A stretch of 64,000 nucleotides of DNA from contig JAAOOA010000026.1 of assembly GCA_012861695.1 (NCBI GenBank), positions 9,766,661 through 9,830,660 on the forward strand, read 5' to 3'. The stretch comes from Trematomus loennbergii. Taxonomy: Eukaryota; Chordata; Actinopteri; Perciformes; Nototheniidae. Below the pieces are notes generated by a model. The model was not told the DNA's origin, searched no databases, and worked only from the letters and a program-made list of their open reading frames with translations. The first letter of the stretch is position 1, and each line of letters opens with the position of its first letter. Positions 27,419 to 64,000 of the stretch are shown here, piece by piece. A program made the position numbers and the translations under genes.

Positions 27419-28112
27419 TGTTACGTGCCAGGCAGGCTGTACTTGTGTGGTTCTCCTTCCCTCCTGCTTTTCTCTCTTCTCCCTGTCTTCTGCACAGCTA
27501 ATCAGCAGCTGATCAGGACCTGCCTGTGCACCAGAGTCTGATGGCTGATTGGATCCTCTCACCCTCAGCTGGCCTATCAGCAGCCAGGGCCGACCATAAA
27601 GGAGGCACCCAGGAAGTCTTCTCTCTCTCTCACTCTGGGTGATTGCTGATGGAGGAGCCTGCAATTGACTGCCTCAACGACAATATTTCTTTGTTTTGTA
27701 TGACCTATGTGAAAGTGTGTGTGTTGAGAGGTGGAGGAGTTAGGTAAGTCTGGGGTACCCTGTACACTTCTCATCACGTAGATACTAATGTTAAGACACA
27801 CTAGGTTAGCGGATTGTTGCCACCCCTGTATTCTGTTTTGTCCAATTCTGAGTAGTTTAGTTAGTGAGGGTTTTTGTTTGAGTTTTGGTTTCAAAGGATA
27901 GACGTAGAGATAGGCCTGGTTTTGTTATGCTTGTTTCTTTTGTTTCACAATCCTTCGACTCCTCCTCCTCCTCACACACACAGTATTTCTGTTCCGTTCA
28001 GTTCTAGGTTTACAAAATAAACCTTTTTGTCAAACCTTTACGCTGACTCTCATTTATTGGTTGTTGTGTGTTAATGTCTCCAGGTCCCCTAGACCTTAGT
28101 GGGGACGTAACA
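27419..28112 (+). mobile_element. gypsy 3' LTR (694 bp)
   Basis: Starts TGTTACG and ends CGTAACA, a perfect 7-bp inverted pair with TG...CA ends. A short G-rich tract (GTGTGGGGG) just before it fits a polypurine tract. AATAAA at 28016 is a candidate R-region polyadenylation signal. Confidence 0.8.
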
Positions 28113-28380
28113 CAAATGGGGGAATGTGCTCTCACGGGAATGTGAGAGCAGACAGGTGTCCGTGCTTGACTTTATCAACCTTGTGCGGGAATGGCAGGGG
28201 CAGAAACACAAAAGTCTCACACACACACACACAGAAGGCCCAGACACGTGCACAGGACCTACAATTTCCACACTTTTGTTAGCCCCGGGTCCAGTGTGTA
28301 ATGTACCCTGTACACCCTGTATGTAATGTAAATGTATAGGGGGGGGGTACAGTGGGTGGTCATTGAAAATGTGTTCTGAT
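28113..28380. other. Unclassified sequence after the LTR, with a 9-bp hairpin
   Basis: Contains TGCTCTCAC / GTGAGAGCA (28127-28135 and 28142-28150) and a short CA tract at 28221. It may be the displaced far side of the piggyBac remnant, but no terminal repeat confirms that. Confidence 0.3.
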
Positions 28381-28913
28381 ATATGTTCTTCACAGAAAAT
28401 GAGCCATGTCAGGCCATTATAGTCTAATGAGCCGCTGTAGCTGAGCCGCTGTCTTTAAAGGAAGATGTTGTGAGGGAGTTTGCACCGGGGTCAAAGCACA
28501 AGAAGGAAGAAACAGGAGCAAATGATTGAAAACATTCCCCGTGCCTCCCACATCGCTGCAGCACTGCATGCACTAACCTGTGGCCTTTACTGCACACATC
28601 CCATGTCTAAGAATAACCAGGTCAGAGAATAATGACTTGGCTGGACTGTTGGTGTATAAACAAGGAGTGATATCTCCCTAGAGGATCACGCTGGGTGGAA
28701 ATGTTTGTCAAATTCTCCAGGTGGTCGTCCTGTTTTCATGCAGTGTTACATTAACGGAGATAAATCAACAAAAGCCTTTAGCATTATGACTCTGTGTCAC
28801 AATAACAAATACTTCAAGAAAAAGTTGTGCCATTAAAAGCTCCATTTCAGAGCTACGTGTTAAAATATTGATGTACTAACATGTGAGCAACATTTGAATA
28901 TTGTTGCACTTTC

Positions 28914-29042
28914 TATGCAAATCAGTTCAGTTGAAAAATGACAATGCATTATGTCCTATCAAGCTAAAACAATACTGTGTGTGTGTGTGTGTGTAACTTT
29001 TGAGTGACGCAGTGTAATTTTTCAACTGAACAGATTTGCATA
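28914..29042. repeat. 30-bp inverted repeat around a short GT tract
   Basis: Left arm 28914-28943 and right arm 29013-29042 match at 28 of 30 positions when one is reversed. Each arm starts with TATGCAAATC, so an ATGCAAAT octamer lies at both outer ends. The ~69-bp spacer includes (GT)n. It may be a small MITE or a hairpin. Confidence 0.75.
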
Positions 29043-29519
29043 AAAAAGTTCATTTCAACCTGCAACAACATACATTATTACTGCAATAAATCATTCCTCC
29101 ATTTCGGTGTTATTGAGTTTTTGTCAGGATTACAGGCTCTTTAGTACTTTTGCAGTTTTAAGCTTGTGATTATCTCACAGGATGTTTTTTCAGCAGATGG
29201 AGTTAGATACAGTTACAGTTTCAATACTTTCTGAGCATTTAGTAAACTCAGTGTGCTGGTAGTTCAGATGATCTGTATGACTGACCGCTCTGGGATACCA
29301 ACTAAATGGTCGAGTCTAGATTCTAATTAACATTATCAAAACTCTTGGGAGATGGCTAAGGTTAGAGATAGACCTCACATCTTCAAGGTTAAGGTAGTCT
29401 TTTTAAGAGTTTTCACAAAATGTAGGAAACCAATGGGTACCATCAGGGCGCTATACTAAATGGACTCATACAGCACTATATATTTAGCACTATAACTATA
29501 TATAGTACAATGAGCACAT

Positions 29520-29790
29520 TTGAACTTTATTTCTTCTTTTATATAAATATCTTTGTTCTTTTATTTTATTCATTTATTTTTGGGACATTTTAAAATCATT
29601 TCTTATGTAATCATTCATATCTTTATTGTATTTGATTGTTTTATTGCACATCCTCACTTTAACTTCTTATGCTTGTATATCTGTAATACATTTTTTTATT
29701 TTTTTTATTTTATTCGTGTAATTCGTGTAAAAAAACTGTCACAAACCCCACTTTCACCTGGGATTAATAAAATATTGGACCTGGTGAGCC
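29520..29790 (+). mobile_element. Probable LINE 3' UTR tail
   Basis: A long T-rich region ending in CACCTGGGATTAATAAAATA resembles the 3' ends of fish non-LTR elements (GGGATTAATAAA tail). No coding part remains. Confidence 0.35.
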
Positions 29791-30399
29791 TGATTCTGAA
29801 CTCCTGTTTCGAAAGTGAAGAACTTTGAACCTGTTTTGAGGTTTTAATCAACTCTATAATCGTTTTGGAGGCTGAACGTTGTGGTTATCACAGCTGTACT
29901 TGCTGTAATTAAATTGCACTGGAAAATAAACGTTGTTACTCCCCACTGCTGCCCATTGTTTATGTCTGACAAACAGCACAGACGTGATGTAGTGGAATCA
30001 CTTAATGTCTGCAGGGTGTTTGGGAGCAGGATCCTGTGCTATCCGACACTCCTCGTTTCTGTGGAGGGACGATCGGATCGAGACGGATGGCCTCGGCTCT
30101 CCCCCTGCGAAAATGAAAATGCCTCGCTAGCAGAGCAGCTACAAGTCAGCAGGATGTTGATATTATTCTACCCTCGACAGGTCCATACAGGGCACTGCTC
30201 TCATGCACACACTGGATTAAAATGCTGACATGGAAACCAGCTGCAGAAAAATCCCACAGTCATCAGAATATCTGTAATGCGTCCCTTACTAACTTTCAGG
30301 GTTTGCACGCCCAATCAATGAATGATATGTGTGTATACAAAAATGTATAGTCAAAACTGTATTTATTTATTTAAATCAGAACATAAAGGATATGCATTT

Positions 30400-30607
30400 G
30401 AGGGGCCCTATTATGCTTTTGTGGGTTTCCCCTTCTTGTAGTAGTGTGTTATATAGGATTGTGTGCATGTAAATGGTCTGCAAAGGCTAAAATCCCAAAG
30501 TTCCCTCCAGAGGGAGTTTTTTAAAGCACTTTATGAACATTGAAGCATGTCAACATGTCACAGTAAAGGCTCAAAATACAAATATGAACCTGAACATTAG
30601 CAGAATA
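30400..30607 (+). mobile_element. MITE-like repeat, AAAGGGGCCCTATTATGC family, copy 2
   Basis: Starts AGGGGCCCTATTATGC and contains the shared block GCAAAGGCTAAAATCCCAAA and CCCTCCAGAGGGAGTT. Internally deleted compared with the copy at 51945. Confidence 0.75.
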
Positions 30608-33475
30608 TATCCTCTTTTAATATTGTATATGTTTTGATAGATTTATGTTTAGATTCAATATTATGTTTAGATTATGACTAATGTCATTAGTGCATCAATC
30701 ATTTGGATCCAATAATACAATACAATCTAAAATGGACCATTCTGCCTAATAAGTACTGTAACCTTTGGCATTGTAAGTACATTGTTGACGTTTACACACT
30801 TTTGTTGGTAAAATCCTTCCATCACTGATATTTTACGTCTTAGTTTTCATTCTTTTTTAAACTGCCTCTTCCTTATAATGTGATTTGTAGTTTGCAGATG
30901 TGCCAGCAATTGTTTAACTTCTTCAATCAGACCCACATTGAGCAGCAGATTGCTTTTCTTTTGAAAGCATGCACACTCCATCTAGTGGCCCCTGTCAGCA
31001 GCACAGAGCTCCACGAGGGGCATGCCTGTACAGGAAGCAGCTGCATGTGTTTTATAAAGTGAAACTTAGTCCTTTATTCATCTGCACTGACACATGTCTG
31101 GCCTCTGAAGACTCAGAAGAAGTGTTATGCAAGTATTTCAAGGAAATGTGATAACTATGTTTCCTGGAATCATGATTAGTTTTTTTTTGGCATAAAGTCA
31201 ACACACATTACTGAGACTTTGCAAGAAGTTTGTTGTTGATTTTCGCCATCAAATTAACAGAAATATTTACAGAGAAGTTATGTTAAATTGAAGATAATTT
31301 GGATTTAAAAAAAACAAGTTTACATTTGTTTGTTCATGTGTATTACTGCGTTTGTGTGTTTGTATATATGTGTGGGAGAGAGTGTGAGGTCATTTGAGGA
31401 GTTCATCTCTTTGGGGCTTTTATTGCTCATGTTTCGCAATCCTGGAGAAATGTAAGTGTTGTACTCTCCCGCAGGCAGGCCAATACATTTTGTTTCAATT
31501 TCTCATCTGGTTCTTATCGCAAAGTTTAGTTTGGAAAGTCATCTGACGGTAAACCGTGCGGGGGATCCTAAATAATCCCATAAAAGGTGTCATCTTCATT
31601 TGTTTTTCCCCAGGGTAAAAACATATTCTGGTAAATTTTGTTATTTCCATGAAACCTTGGCCTTCCTCTGAAACTGCATCACTAGAAGCAGAAGAGTGGA
31701 TGGTTTAGATCATACTCCTGCTGAGTTGTGAAATCGGGAGGCATTGTGAGAGCAAAGCACAGATGCTAATGCAGAGTGTGGGAAGAAAATGAATTTTAAA
31801 GAGTGCATGTTCACTCAATATGTCAAAACGTGTCAGGCGTGTATTCAGCTGACATGCTCCGGTGGTCCATTCATCAGAACATGCATAAATGATAAAGCAA
31901 ACCAAATATTCTCTGGTAACAACTTCTAATGTAATATGTGCTGCGTTTCCCATGTTTATAAATACTTGTTGAACATTTTGGAGGTTTTGACTGATCAGAC
32001 AAAGGCACAATGAAGAAATGAACTCTGGGATGTAATATGGAACATTTCTCATTCATTATTTTTCTTTTATCAACTGTAATGTTCCCCGTCCACTCCAAAA
32101 TGATGTACTGTATAGGCAGGTTGACAAGAAATCTCTGTGCTCATCTTAAGTTTGAGTAAAACACATAAACATACAATGATTTTGAGACAAACTAACTTGT
32201 TTTATGTGAAACACCTTAAGCTTCCATTGCCCATAGTGTACACTGAGAATAGACAATATAAAGAAAAGTAGAAGAAACCTCTTGCTTTTGAACATTTCTC
32301 TCACTTTTGTCACATAGAAAAAAAACATGAAATGTGTTGTGTTACACACTATCCCTGTTTGATCTCTCTACTCAGGTGCTCCCGATCTGCTCCAGGCTCC
32401 ACTTCTGCTCAGGTGTTGCTGATCTAAACTGATCACTGACACAAAAGAAAGGCCGGAGGGGAAATCAGTCTCTCTCTGGTTTTGCTGCGAGACACTGCAG
32501 TGCGAAATCATCCTTAGTTTACGATTTTGCTCTTTATTTTGTCCTCATGTCCTTTTGTTGTTTCTTTTATGTATGGAGGATCTGGGAGTCCAGTTTTTGT
32601 GGCTTTATTTCTTAGTTTAGTCTATGCATTTGCCTTTTAGTTTGGGTGTGGGGAAGGTCATACAGCCCATGGTGAGGCTGGCCAGGCTTGCTCAATCTCT
32701 CTGTTATTTTTAGCCAGTCCTCCAGATGCAGATTTCATTCAAATTAAATGTTATAAATAAGAGTATTTTTTGTAAACTCTCTCACATTTGGCGTCTGAAA
32801 TATATGTTTCAGGACACAAACTGAGCTACAAATGTGTAATGGTGTCTTGTGGCTGTTGTTAAAAAGCAAGTGATGTAGAACAAACGTTCATTTTTTGTGA
32901 AGCCTGAAGGAAGTTGAACAAAAATGTGTAGAAAAAAAGAGGAACTAGGGTTGATACAAATACAACACCCACTCTTAAAATAGTAAACCCTCTAAGGGCA
33001 ATCGGCTCTCACTTTACTTGCACTCTCAAAACAAAGCTACTAACAGCTGGAGAGAGTATTCTGCATTTGTTTTAAATGTAAAAAGGTCCAACAACAATCA
33101 CGCCGATTGTTTCCCATTGAGCATATCATGTCTATAAGGTTTGACATAGTTCAGTATCATACATAGTTGATCCAAAAGCTTGGTTAAACAACTCATGAGA
33201 GAGAAGTCATGTGGTGCTCATAGCAGCAAATATTACAGCTATCAAAAACAACAGCAAGGTATTTATTTAAGAAACAGTGTCCCAGTTACTACAGATTATT
33301 CGCTGACTGTTTTCATTGGATGTACTTTCTAAAGAAATAGTCCCTGTGAAAACTGTTGGCAGTGAGCTCTGTGGATTATCTGAAGAAATGGGGACAATTT
33401 TTCTGGAAGAATGAAACATACAGTATTGCTGTTGATTTTGTTTCCAATGAAGGACAACTTAATTTAAAGGGGACC
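30608..33475. other. Intergenic, no gene seen
   Basis: No recognised coding or RNA gene. AT-rich with scattered short open frames without similarity to known families. Confidence 0.55.
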
Positions 33476-33949
33476 TATCATGCAAAATGCACTTTTGTAC
33501 GTCTTTTATACATGAATATGTGTCCCCGGTGTTCCAGGGAACTCACCAAGTGTCAGAAAACACAACCCTCTCTATTTTCCTCCATACCCAAATCTCTAAA
33601 AAAGGGGCTGCAACGGATCTGATAAAAACTGATCCAGATTTGAACACTGTCCTGACGTCAGGACGGTGGCGCTACGGCTATTGGGCCAACTCCACCAATC
33701 AGGAGGAGACAGCCACGGCCATTACCGTTCGAAAGCGCTGGAGACGCTGTAGTACATATGCCAGGCCAGTAGATGGTGCTGTTCTCACTGAATCTGCCCA
33801 GAGCTAGAAATTGTCAAATTGAGCAAAATGAGGCATGGCTAAAATGCATGATCTGTTTGGTATTTTTTTTTTTTTTTAAGTATAAATATGCCTTATATAG
33901 GTATGGTCCTACACTATATTATTCAAATATAGCATGATAGGTCCACTTT
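33476..33949. mobile_element. MITE with AAAGGGGACCTATCATGC termini
   Basis: The left end AAAGGGGACCTATCATGC and the right end GCATGATAGGTCCACTTT are inverted with one mismatch. About 475 bp, no transposase. The termini resemble but differ from the GGGGCCCTATTATGC family seen elsewhere in the window. Confidence 0.8.
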
Positions 33950-34980
33950 AAATCTGTAATTATATTTGTTTGGCAGAAATGTAAGAGCTGAATAAAACCC
34001 AAGTATCTGCATCGCTTGACGCCATGCACTGGAGGTAGGTGAAAATATGTAATTTTAACTGAAATTAACATCACTGATATGTTGTCTGCACTTTTCAACT
34101 GTGAGAAAGAGTTTGCGCACTCCCATCCTCCAAAACAACTTTGATGTTTGAACACTGCCTGTGGAAGAACATTTAGGCCAAGCAAAGCTCTGAAGTGTGT
34201 CGCTGGTGGCCCGGGGGCTTCCACAGATCTTTTAATGTGGTTTTATGAAATAAAATCAACATGGTATAGGGTCAGTGTTTGATGTACTGGAAGTGGCAGA
34301 GAGAGTTTAAATAGGCTGAAGCCAAATACTGTATTAGCATCATTACGATTCCTCGCATCCACCTTGAATGTACTTTTCCAGCTCCTGCTGCAACAGCGGC
34401 ATAACTAATAAAGTGTGTGTAAATTCAGCTGCATTATACAGAGAGAGCATCATGAGCCTTCCTCCCCTGCGGCTCACTCATGTCTGATGATAATAGTAAT
34501 GATGTGCAGGCTATCTGCTGCCCCCTGCGGGCTCACAGTGGTACCGGCCATGTGATGGAGGAAGAAAACCCCTCTAATCTCCTTACTGCAGCCTGGTGTG
34601 CACCGTCCAAAGCACGCACAAACACACAGGCGCAATGTGGTGGCAAACGAGATTGTAGACGCATTTAGTTTTGGTTTCAAACAAACCAAAATAACACACA
34701 ATATGTGGTGAGGATAATCTCATAGGTTCTGCTTCTTGCAATTGAAGTGAAAACACGGAGGGTATAAAAAAAAGAAAAACAATGTTTTGCAAATAAATCA
34801 ATAGTGTGGAATATTTGAGCGATTTAAAAACAAACTTGATTCCAGAATTTGATTAAGGTATGATGCAGCCTTAGTTCTTTTTTAAATATAGTGTTGTTGA
34901 GGGGGAACTAATTCATTAGAATAAACCTTTATATATACAGTCTATGGAATAAACCGATGCTGTGAAAATAGCATGATGCG
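33950..34980. other. Intergenic upstream of rnf34, no gene seen
   Basis: No coding similarity. It leads into the rnf34 promoter region. Confidence 0.5.
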
Positions 34981-34999
34981 TCTGTCAGGCTCACACACA

Positions 35000-35237
35000 T
35001 GCGCCTGTTCGCTCTGCCCGCCCACTCCGGTGATGTGCTGCAGCTGATTGGCTGCTAAACATACCAGCGGCTGTGTGCGCGCTGTGATTGGCTGCGGCTC
35101 TCCTGGCCATTACGTTATGCTTACTCCACACACACAGGCAGTTTGAGAGAGGGAAGACGTAATGGTTTGATTCCCTGTGCACTTGCAATGGTCGTCGTTC
35201 TGACATTACTCGGCAAATTCTTTAACCGGGAGGTTAA
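35000..35237 (+). promoter_or_regulatory. rnf34: rnf34 promoter and 5' UTR
   Basis: A more GC-rich interval just before the ATGAAG of exon 1. Two inverted CCAAT boxes (ATTGG at 35047 and 35087) lie 40 bp apart, and a CRE-like GACGTAA occurs at about 35156. No TATA box is seen. The transcription start probably lies around 35110-35180. Confidence 0.5.
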
Positions 35238-49827
<14,590 letters not shown>

Positions 49828-51944
49828 AACTCTGTGTGTGAGCGTCGGAGCAGCCCTCAGGTGTGCACGTGCCAGAGCCCTGAATTTCTCCCTGAGGATG
49901 AACTGCTGTGCATGACGCCTCGCAGGGCCTAAAGCTGCACGGGCGCCGGCAACTCCCCGGTGTTTGAAACCAGACTGGTGCCTCTGGCCTTCCACGGTTT
50001 GTTTTTCCCCTCCTTACTAACTCATGTTCCAGACCCACTTCTCCTCCTGGTGGACTGTCATCAGCTGCACCGGGACACTCACTCTTTCTCTCTTGTCTGG
50101 TCTGTTAAACACACTGTCGAATCACGTTCTGCTCTCTATTGGCTGTTGTTAGATTTTACTCACAGGAGAGGAGAGAAAGGGGAGGAGAGGAGGGGGTCCC
50201 ACAGATACTTGAAGCGGATCAGATTGTTGTGTGCGGTGAAGAGGAGCAGAAAAATGTAAGATCCCAGGGTTAGAGTCAATATGGTTTACACAGTCATGCC
50301 ACATGACACCATGTTATCTCCCTCAGTGTTCTTTTAGGATGTGCAATATCAGAAAAAAAAGAGACTTACATGTGTTTTTATTAAATGTGTATTTATTAAT
50401 CCGAGCACCAGGTCATCTCGTCTCACACACAGGAGGGTGTAAGGTGCCAAACGTCATGCCTTTTTGATCGATATATGTTTAGGATTTCACAGTTGATGCG
50501 TTGCATCGCCAGCAAGCTTGGTGTGATAGTTTACTCTGTTTTTTCTCAAATTAAATTTAGGAAAAAAAGGGTGTAATAGTAAACATTTGAACACTTTGCT
50601 GTGTGAAGGATGTGATTGTTATCTAAAAGTGCACAAGTGCACAAACTCGAACGGAAAATAAACTCTTCTTGGTCACACCACAGGCTGCACTACATTCCTG
50701 TTACATGGCTTGAGCTTATTGGTAATTCAACTTATTTCAAAACAGCAGTTTGACAAAAAATATGAACTCAAGACTCTCTTTTTACTAGGTTTTAAAATTT
50801 CACGGGCTTCATCAGCAGTAAAAGGTCAGCATCCGTGATCTTAGGTCCATGACAGGAGATCCTGTGAATTGCCTCGTCCTTCTCCTGAGGAAGACCATGT
50901 GCTAATAAAAAGCTAATAGGTTAGCCTTGAGTGAAAGACTTCGTTTGTACTCTTTTAATCTAGGAATCATCCCTCTTTACATTTAAATAACTGCCACCAA
51001 GCAATACCATTTAGTTTCCGAGTCTACCAAGTGTCTTTTCTTTGTGTTGTCCGTTGACATGTGGAAATCCTAGGTAGGTGACAGGTGCTATTTCCTCTTT
51101 TCTGAGTGTGACATCAACAAACCCTTTGTCATGTTGTCGAGGCGTCCCTCCAAATATCCATCACACAGTGAGAAGTAGAGGAAGCTTGGTTTACTTTAAC
51201 CTGTTATGCAAAAGAAACATTTTGTTTTCTTGTCATGAGATCCATTTGACTCAGATGTCACTAAAATATCTGTGTGTACAGTATGCCTGTGGTACGTTTA
51301 AAAAATAAATAAAAAAGCTGTTAAGTGAATCGCATAGGTAGCTTATATTGTTGTTTACTTATAAGTCATTAAATGTATATTTTTCCATTCACTTGGGAGA
51401 CAACATGATTTTAAAGTTATATTAAGATTAAATCTACCGTTCTTCAGAATGTATCTACTGGTTTTGGTCAGACGGTTCCTCATTTATCTGATCGTGTTAC
51501 ACTCACCATTAAAGTCGCGTCTGCCAAGGTCGCGCTTTCTAGCACTTTTTGTCGTCGTCTGCTTCAGATCTGAACTCTGACACATGTACTGTAACCAACG
51601 CTGTAACTGTACGTCTGTCTGTCGATGCTGCTGCTGATTCTCAAAGATGTCATTCATGGGCAGCTACAGTACTTTCAGAGTAGGAGGTCATCATGAGCAG
51701 CACTCATAATCCTGGGTCTTTATATTTTGGAATGTTGAACCTTTTTATTTTGGGAAAATTATTTATTAGATTCAATAAAATGCAGTACTACAAACCAGAA
51801 AGTAAAAAGCTGCTTTTCATTTGTAAACGGCTTGATTTTGTTCACTTTGACAGATGAGTGGTTGGCATTTGGTTAATTGTCACTTACAAACAATTTTACA
51901 AATCTGATTTGCAGTGTTTCTTTTTATAATTATGTTTCTTACTT
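49828..51944 (+). other. rnf34: rnf34 3' UTR and downstream flank
   Basis: Follows the rnf34 stop codon. Candidate polyadenylation signals AATAAA occur at 50657 and 51774. No other gene is visible, although short open frames without similarity exist. Confidence 0.45.
50657..50662 (+). terminator. rnf34: Candidate rnf34 polyadenylation signal
   Basis: AATAAA about 830 bp after the stop codon; a second AATAAA at 51774 could be used instead. Confidence 0.4.
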
Positions 51945-52323
51945 AAAGGGCCCTATTATGTTCATTTTCCGGATTCATATTTGTATTCTGTGGCTATACT
52001 GGGACATGTTTACAATCTTTTAATGTTCAAAAAGCTCTTTATTTTGCTCATACTGCCTGTGCTGCAGCACCTCTTTTCACCCTCTGTCTGAAACCAGAGC
52101 CCAGTCTGCTCTGATTGGTCAACTGCTTAGAGATGTCCCGCCCCTTAGCCTATCATGTACAATGTGTTGGCGCGCTAGCAAATAGAACGAGGTGTGTGGG
52201 AGAGAAACTCCCTCTGGAGGGAACTTTGGGATTTTAGCCTTTGCAGACATTTACATGCACAAAAACCTAAACAAGACATTATAGGAAAGAGAAACCCCCC
52301 CAAAAGCATAATAGGGCTCCTTT
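51945..52323 (+). mobile_element. MITE-like repeat, AAAGGGGCCCTATTATGC family, copy 4 (most complete)
   Basis: Starts AAAGGGCCCTATTATGTTC and ends AGCATAATAGGGCTCCTTT. About 379 bp with all internal blocks of the family (CTGCTCTGATTGG, GATGTCCCGCCCC, GGGATTTTAGCCTTTGCA). Confidence 0.85.
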
Positions 52324-54218
52324 AAAAACAAAAGGCTTCAAATGCACACAGCTCAGTATTTAAAATGAATTTAATATCTGAAAGGTTGACTTAACTTTTC
52401 CTAGAGGCTTTACATGTACATTATGTACAGGTTTACAGTTACTAAAATGTTCATGGAGACATAGTGGTTAAGTAAAAAAAACAGATAAAATGCAAATGTA
52501 AACCCATCCTCTGAAAATCAAACACTATTGCAAAGTTGCTTTTTCTTTAAAAAAGTTTTTTTCAACAGAAATGCGTACCTATCAAACCATTATTGATTTC
52601 TAAACATCTTCTTTTTAAATAGCAAAATTATCGTTTTTTTAAATAGCTTCAAAAACGAATAAATGTGTCATTTGTGAAAAGGCTGCTGTCTGACAGCATC
52701 GGCTGCAAAGTACTTTATCTTCAGATGTTTAACTAAATTAAAATACAACTTTAAAGCATGATTTAAAATGAAAAGTCAGTGTCAATAGTGGTCTTCAGTA
52801 TTATCTACAAAATAAAACAATCAACAAATCCTATTTTACTTTTACATATGCACAAATCTTTTATGAAATACATTTTTATTTTGCAGTTTCTTCAAATGGC
52901 AAATACTGAATGGCATCGGGCCATGATCCTGTCTCATATTTTACAAAAAAGAAACAGTGCTTTTGGTTTTTTAACAGGATTTCTTAACCTTATGTCAGAA
53001 GCTGGTGTTCGGAGATGGATGGCTCACTGGAATGATTTATCGATAATTGCTTTACATCTTCTAAATACGATATTTTGCCCTTTTGAAAAGAACAGTATTC
53101 TGCTCACTTTGCTCAAATGTGTGCGGTCAGGGGAACATTGAAACACACACGATACATTTCTTTACACATTGCACTTTTGACAAATAGGAGAAACATGTCT
53201 CTTCTATAAGATTTTTGCAAATGTGATATATTTTCCTGGACGTTGTTGTGTCTTTATTTCCAGAATAATTCACACTGAGACCCTTTTTTTGATTATGGAG
53301 TTTGGATAATGACTGGAGTAAACAGGTGATTATATTGTTACACAGTTACTGAATCTATTGACTGTGGTGTAAGCATATTTCTTTGCTGCATGCAGAGATA
53401 AAGCGCTTCCTTTCACAAAGCCCCAGTAATACGAAAGAGTGATGTAGACTGGCAGAGAGACGCTTGTTTGCAGCTATGTGTTAATATAACCCTGATAACT
53501 AGAAGCTGTTAGCAGAAATAGCCGGACATTGTTGAAAAAATATGCTTTGTACACTTTATAGTGTATGTGTGAAAACATTCATGTATTCATATTTACTGTA
53601 TCAGTGCAAATGGTATCCTTATACGGAAAACAAAATGTACAGTACCTTAGTCCGAACAGAAACAGGGCACATAATAAAATATAAAAAATACAAACACAAG
53701 CTACCATCCTACGTTTTGGCAACATATAATTGGACCTTTGCCTCTCAACAATAAAGAGCGTAACAGTAATGCCGATTGATTATCAATTCCAATGGTATGA
53801 TACTGTACAGTGGTGCATAAATACTGCACATAAATGTATGAAACACTTTCTGATACAAAAATATTACTCTAATGCAACAAACTTTGCATTTGAACAAAAA
53901 ATAATCTATAAACACCAAAAGATAGTCATGATACAATACATAAACAATCAATATATAAGAAATAAATAATTTATAAACAGGTGCAAACAACAGAAACATT
54001 TTTGCGATATTGCCATAACAGGACAAGATTTCCATTTTTTTTACATTCGGGCTTAGCAGCACAGCTTCCCTTTTCATGGTGAGACAGAGACAGACAGACG
54101 GTCCTGGTGTCTGTTGAGTCGTCTGCATATGTTGACGAAACACAGCGTCGTTCTCCACAAGTCATCTGCTGCCTCCATGTGGACAGTAGTTTCACTTGTT
54201 AAATGTCACAGTGTGCTC
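52324..54218 (-). other. kdm2b: kdm2b 3' UTR and convergent intergenic flank
   Basis: Downstream of the kdm2b stop on the - strand. AT-rich, without any other recognisable gene. Contains one copy of a 171-bp duplication (53542-53712). Where the transcript ends cannot be fixed from sequence alone. Confidence 0.4.
53542..53712. repeat. 171-bp direct repeat, copy A (kdm2b 3' flank)
   Basis: Matches 55670-55840 with four substitutions and no gap. Begins ATGCTTTGTACACTTTATAG and ends CTACCATCCTAC. Confidence 0.95.

Positions 54219-64000
<9,782 letters not shown>

Larger units (their letters stand above)
26058..28112 (+). mobile_element. 5'-truncated Ty3/gypsy retrotransposon with 3' LTR
   Basis: Only the integrase end of pol and the 3' LTR remain. 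Gag, protease, reverse transcriptase, RNase H and the 5' LTR are absent. The left junction falls directly beside piggyBac sequence, a mosaic rather than a clean insertion. The reading frame is broken at several points between 26240 and 27060. Confidence 0.85.
28381..30399. other. Intergenic, no gene seen
   Basis: AT-rich. Contains the inverted repeat at 28914-29042 and a T-rich LINE-type 3' tail near 29520-29790 ending in a GGGATTAATAAA motif. No supported gene. Confidence 0.5.

Overview
The window looks like nuclear DNA of a teleost fish, probably a spiny-rayed one. The genes are intron-rich with GT-AG junctions and encode vertebrate proteins. The spaces are AT-rich and filled with fish-type mobile DNA (L2-like LINE, piggyBac, Ty3/gypsy with LTRs, Tol2-like hAT, MITEs, a tRNA-type SINE) and very long GT microsatellites. 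No prokaryotic, plasmid or CRISPR features are present.

Three protein-coding genes can be supported. (1) lrrc75b on the + strand: the last three coding exons (2137-2265, 5047-5159, 21543-22146); exon 1 lies left of the window. Its 16.4-kb second intron carries an antisense L2-like LINE, a Tol2-like fragment, a SINE and a MITE. (2) rnf34 on the + strand: complete, seven exons, promoter and exon 1 near 35.0-35.24 kb and stop at 49827. It encodes an E3 ubiquitin ligase with a FYVE-like zinc finger, two SAP-like modules and a C-terminal RING. (3) kdm2b on the - strand: the 3' half, nine coding exons from the CXXC finger (62779) to the stop codon (54219). The JmjC exons lie right of the window. 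rnf34 and kdm2b are tail to tail, as they are in human 12q24.

The region between lrrc75b and rnf34 (22.2-35.0 kb) has no recognisable gene. It holds a 204-bp GT tract, a nested transposon cluster (piggyBac remnant split by a solo LTR, then a 5'-truncated gypsy integrase with its 3' LTR), a MITE and a large inverted repeat. rnf34 intron 3 contains a ~376-bp GT tract and a 33-bp minisatellite that was split by a LINE insertion.

The most interesting observations are these. kdm2b has a 14-residue repeat amplified to six copies, each carrying a SUMO-type psi-K-x-E motif, where human KDM2B has one. Several one- or two-base deletions break the frame of otherwise conserved kdm2b exons, the rnf34 start region and the LINE reverse transcriptase, which looks more like residual assembly indels than true gene loss. 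A 171-bp segment is duplicated between the kdm2b 3' flank and one of its introns. I saw no clearly new biological system.
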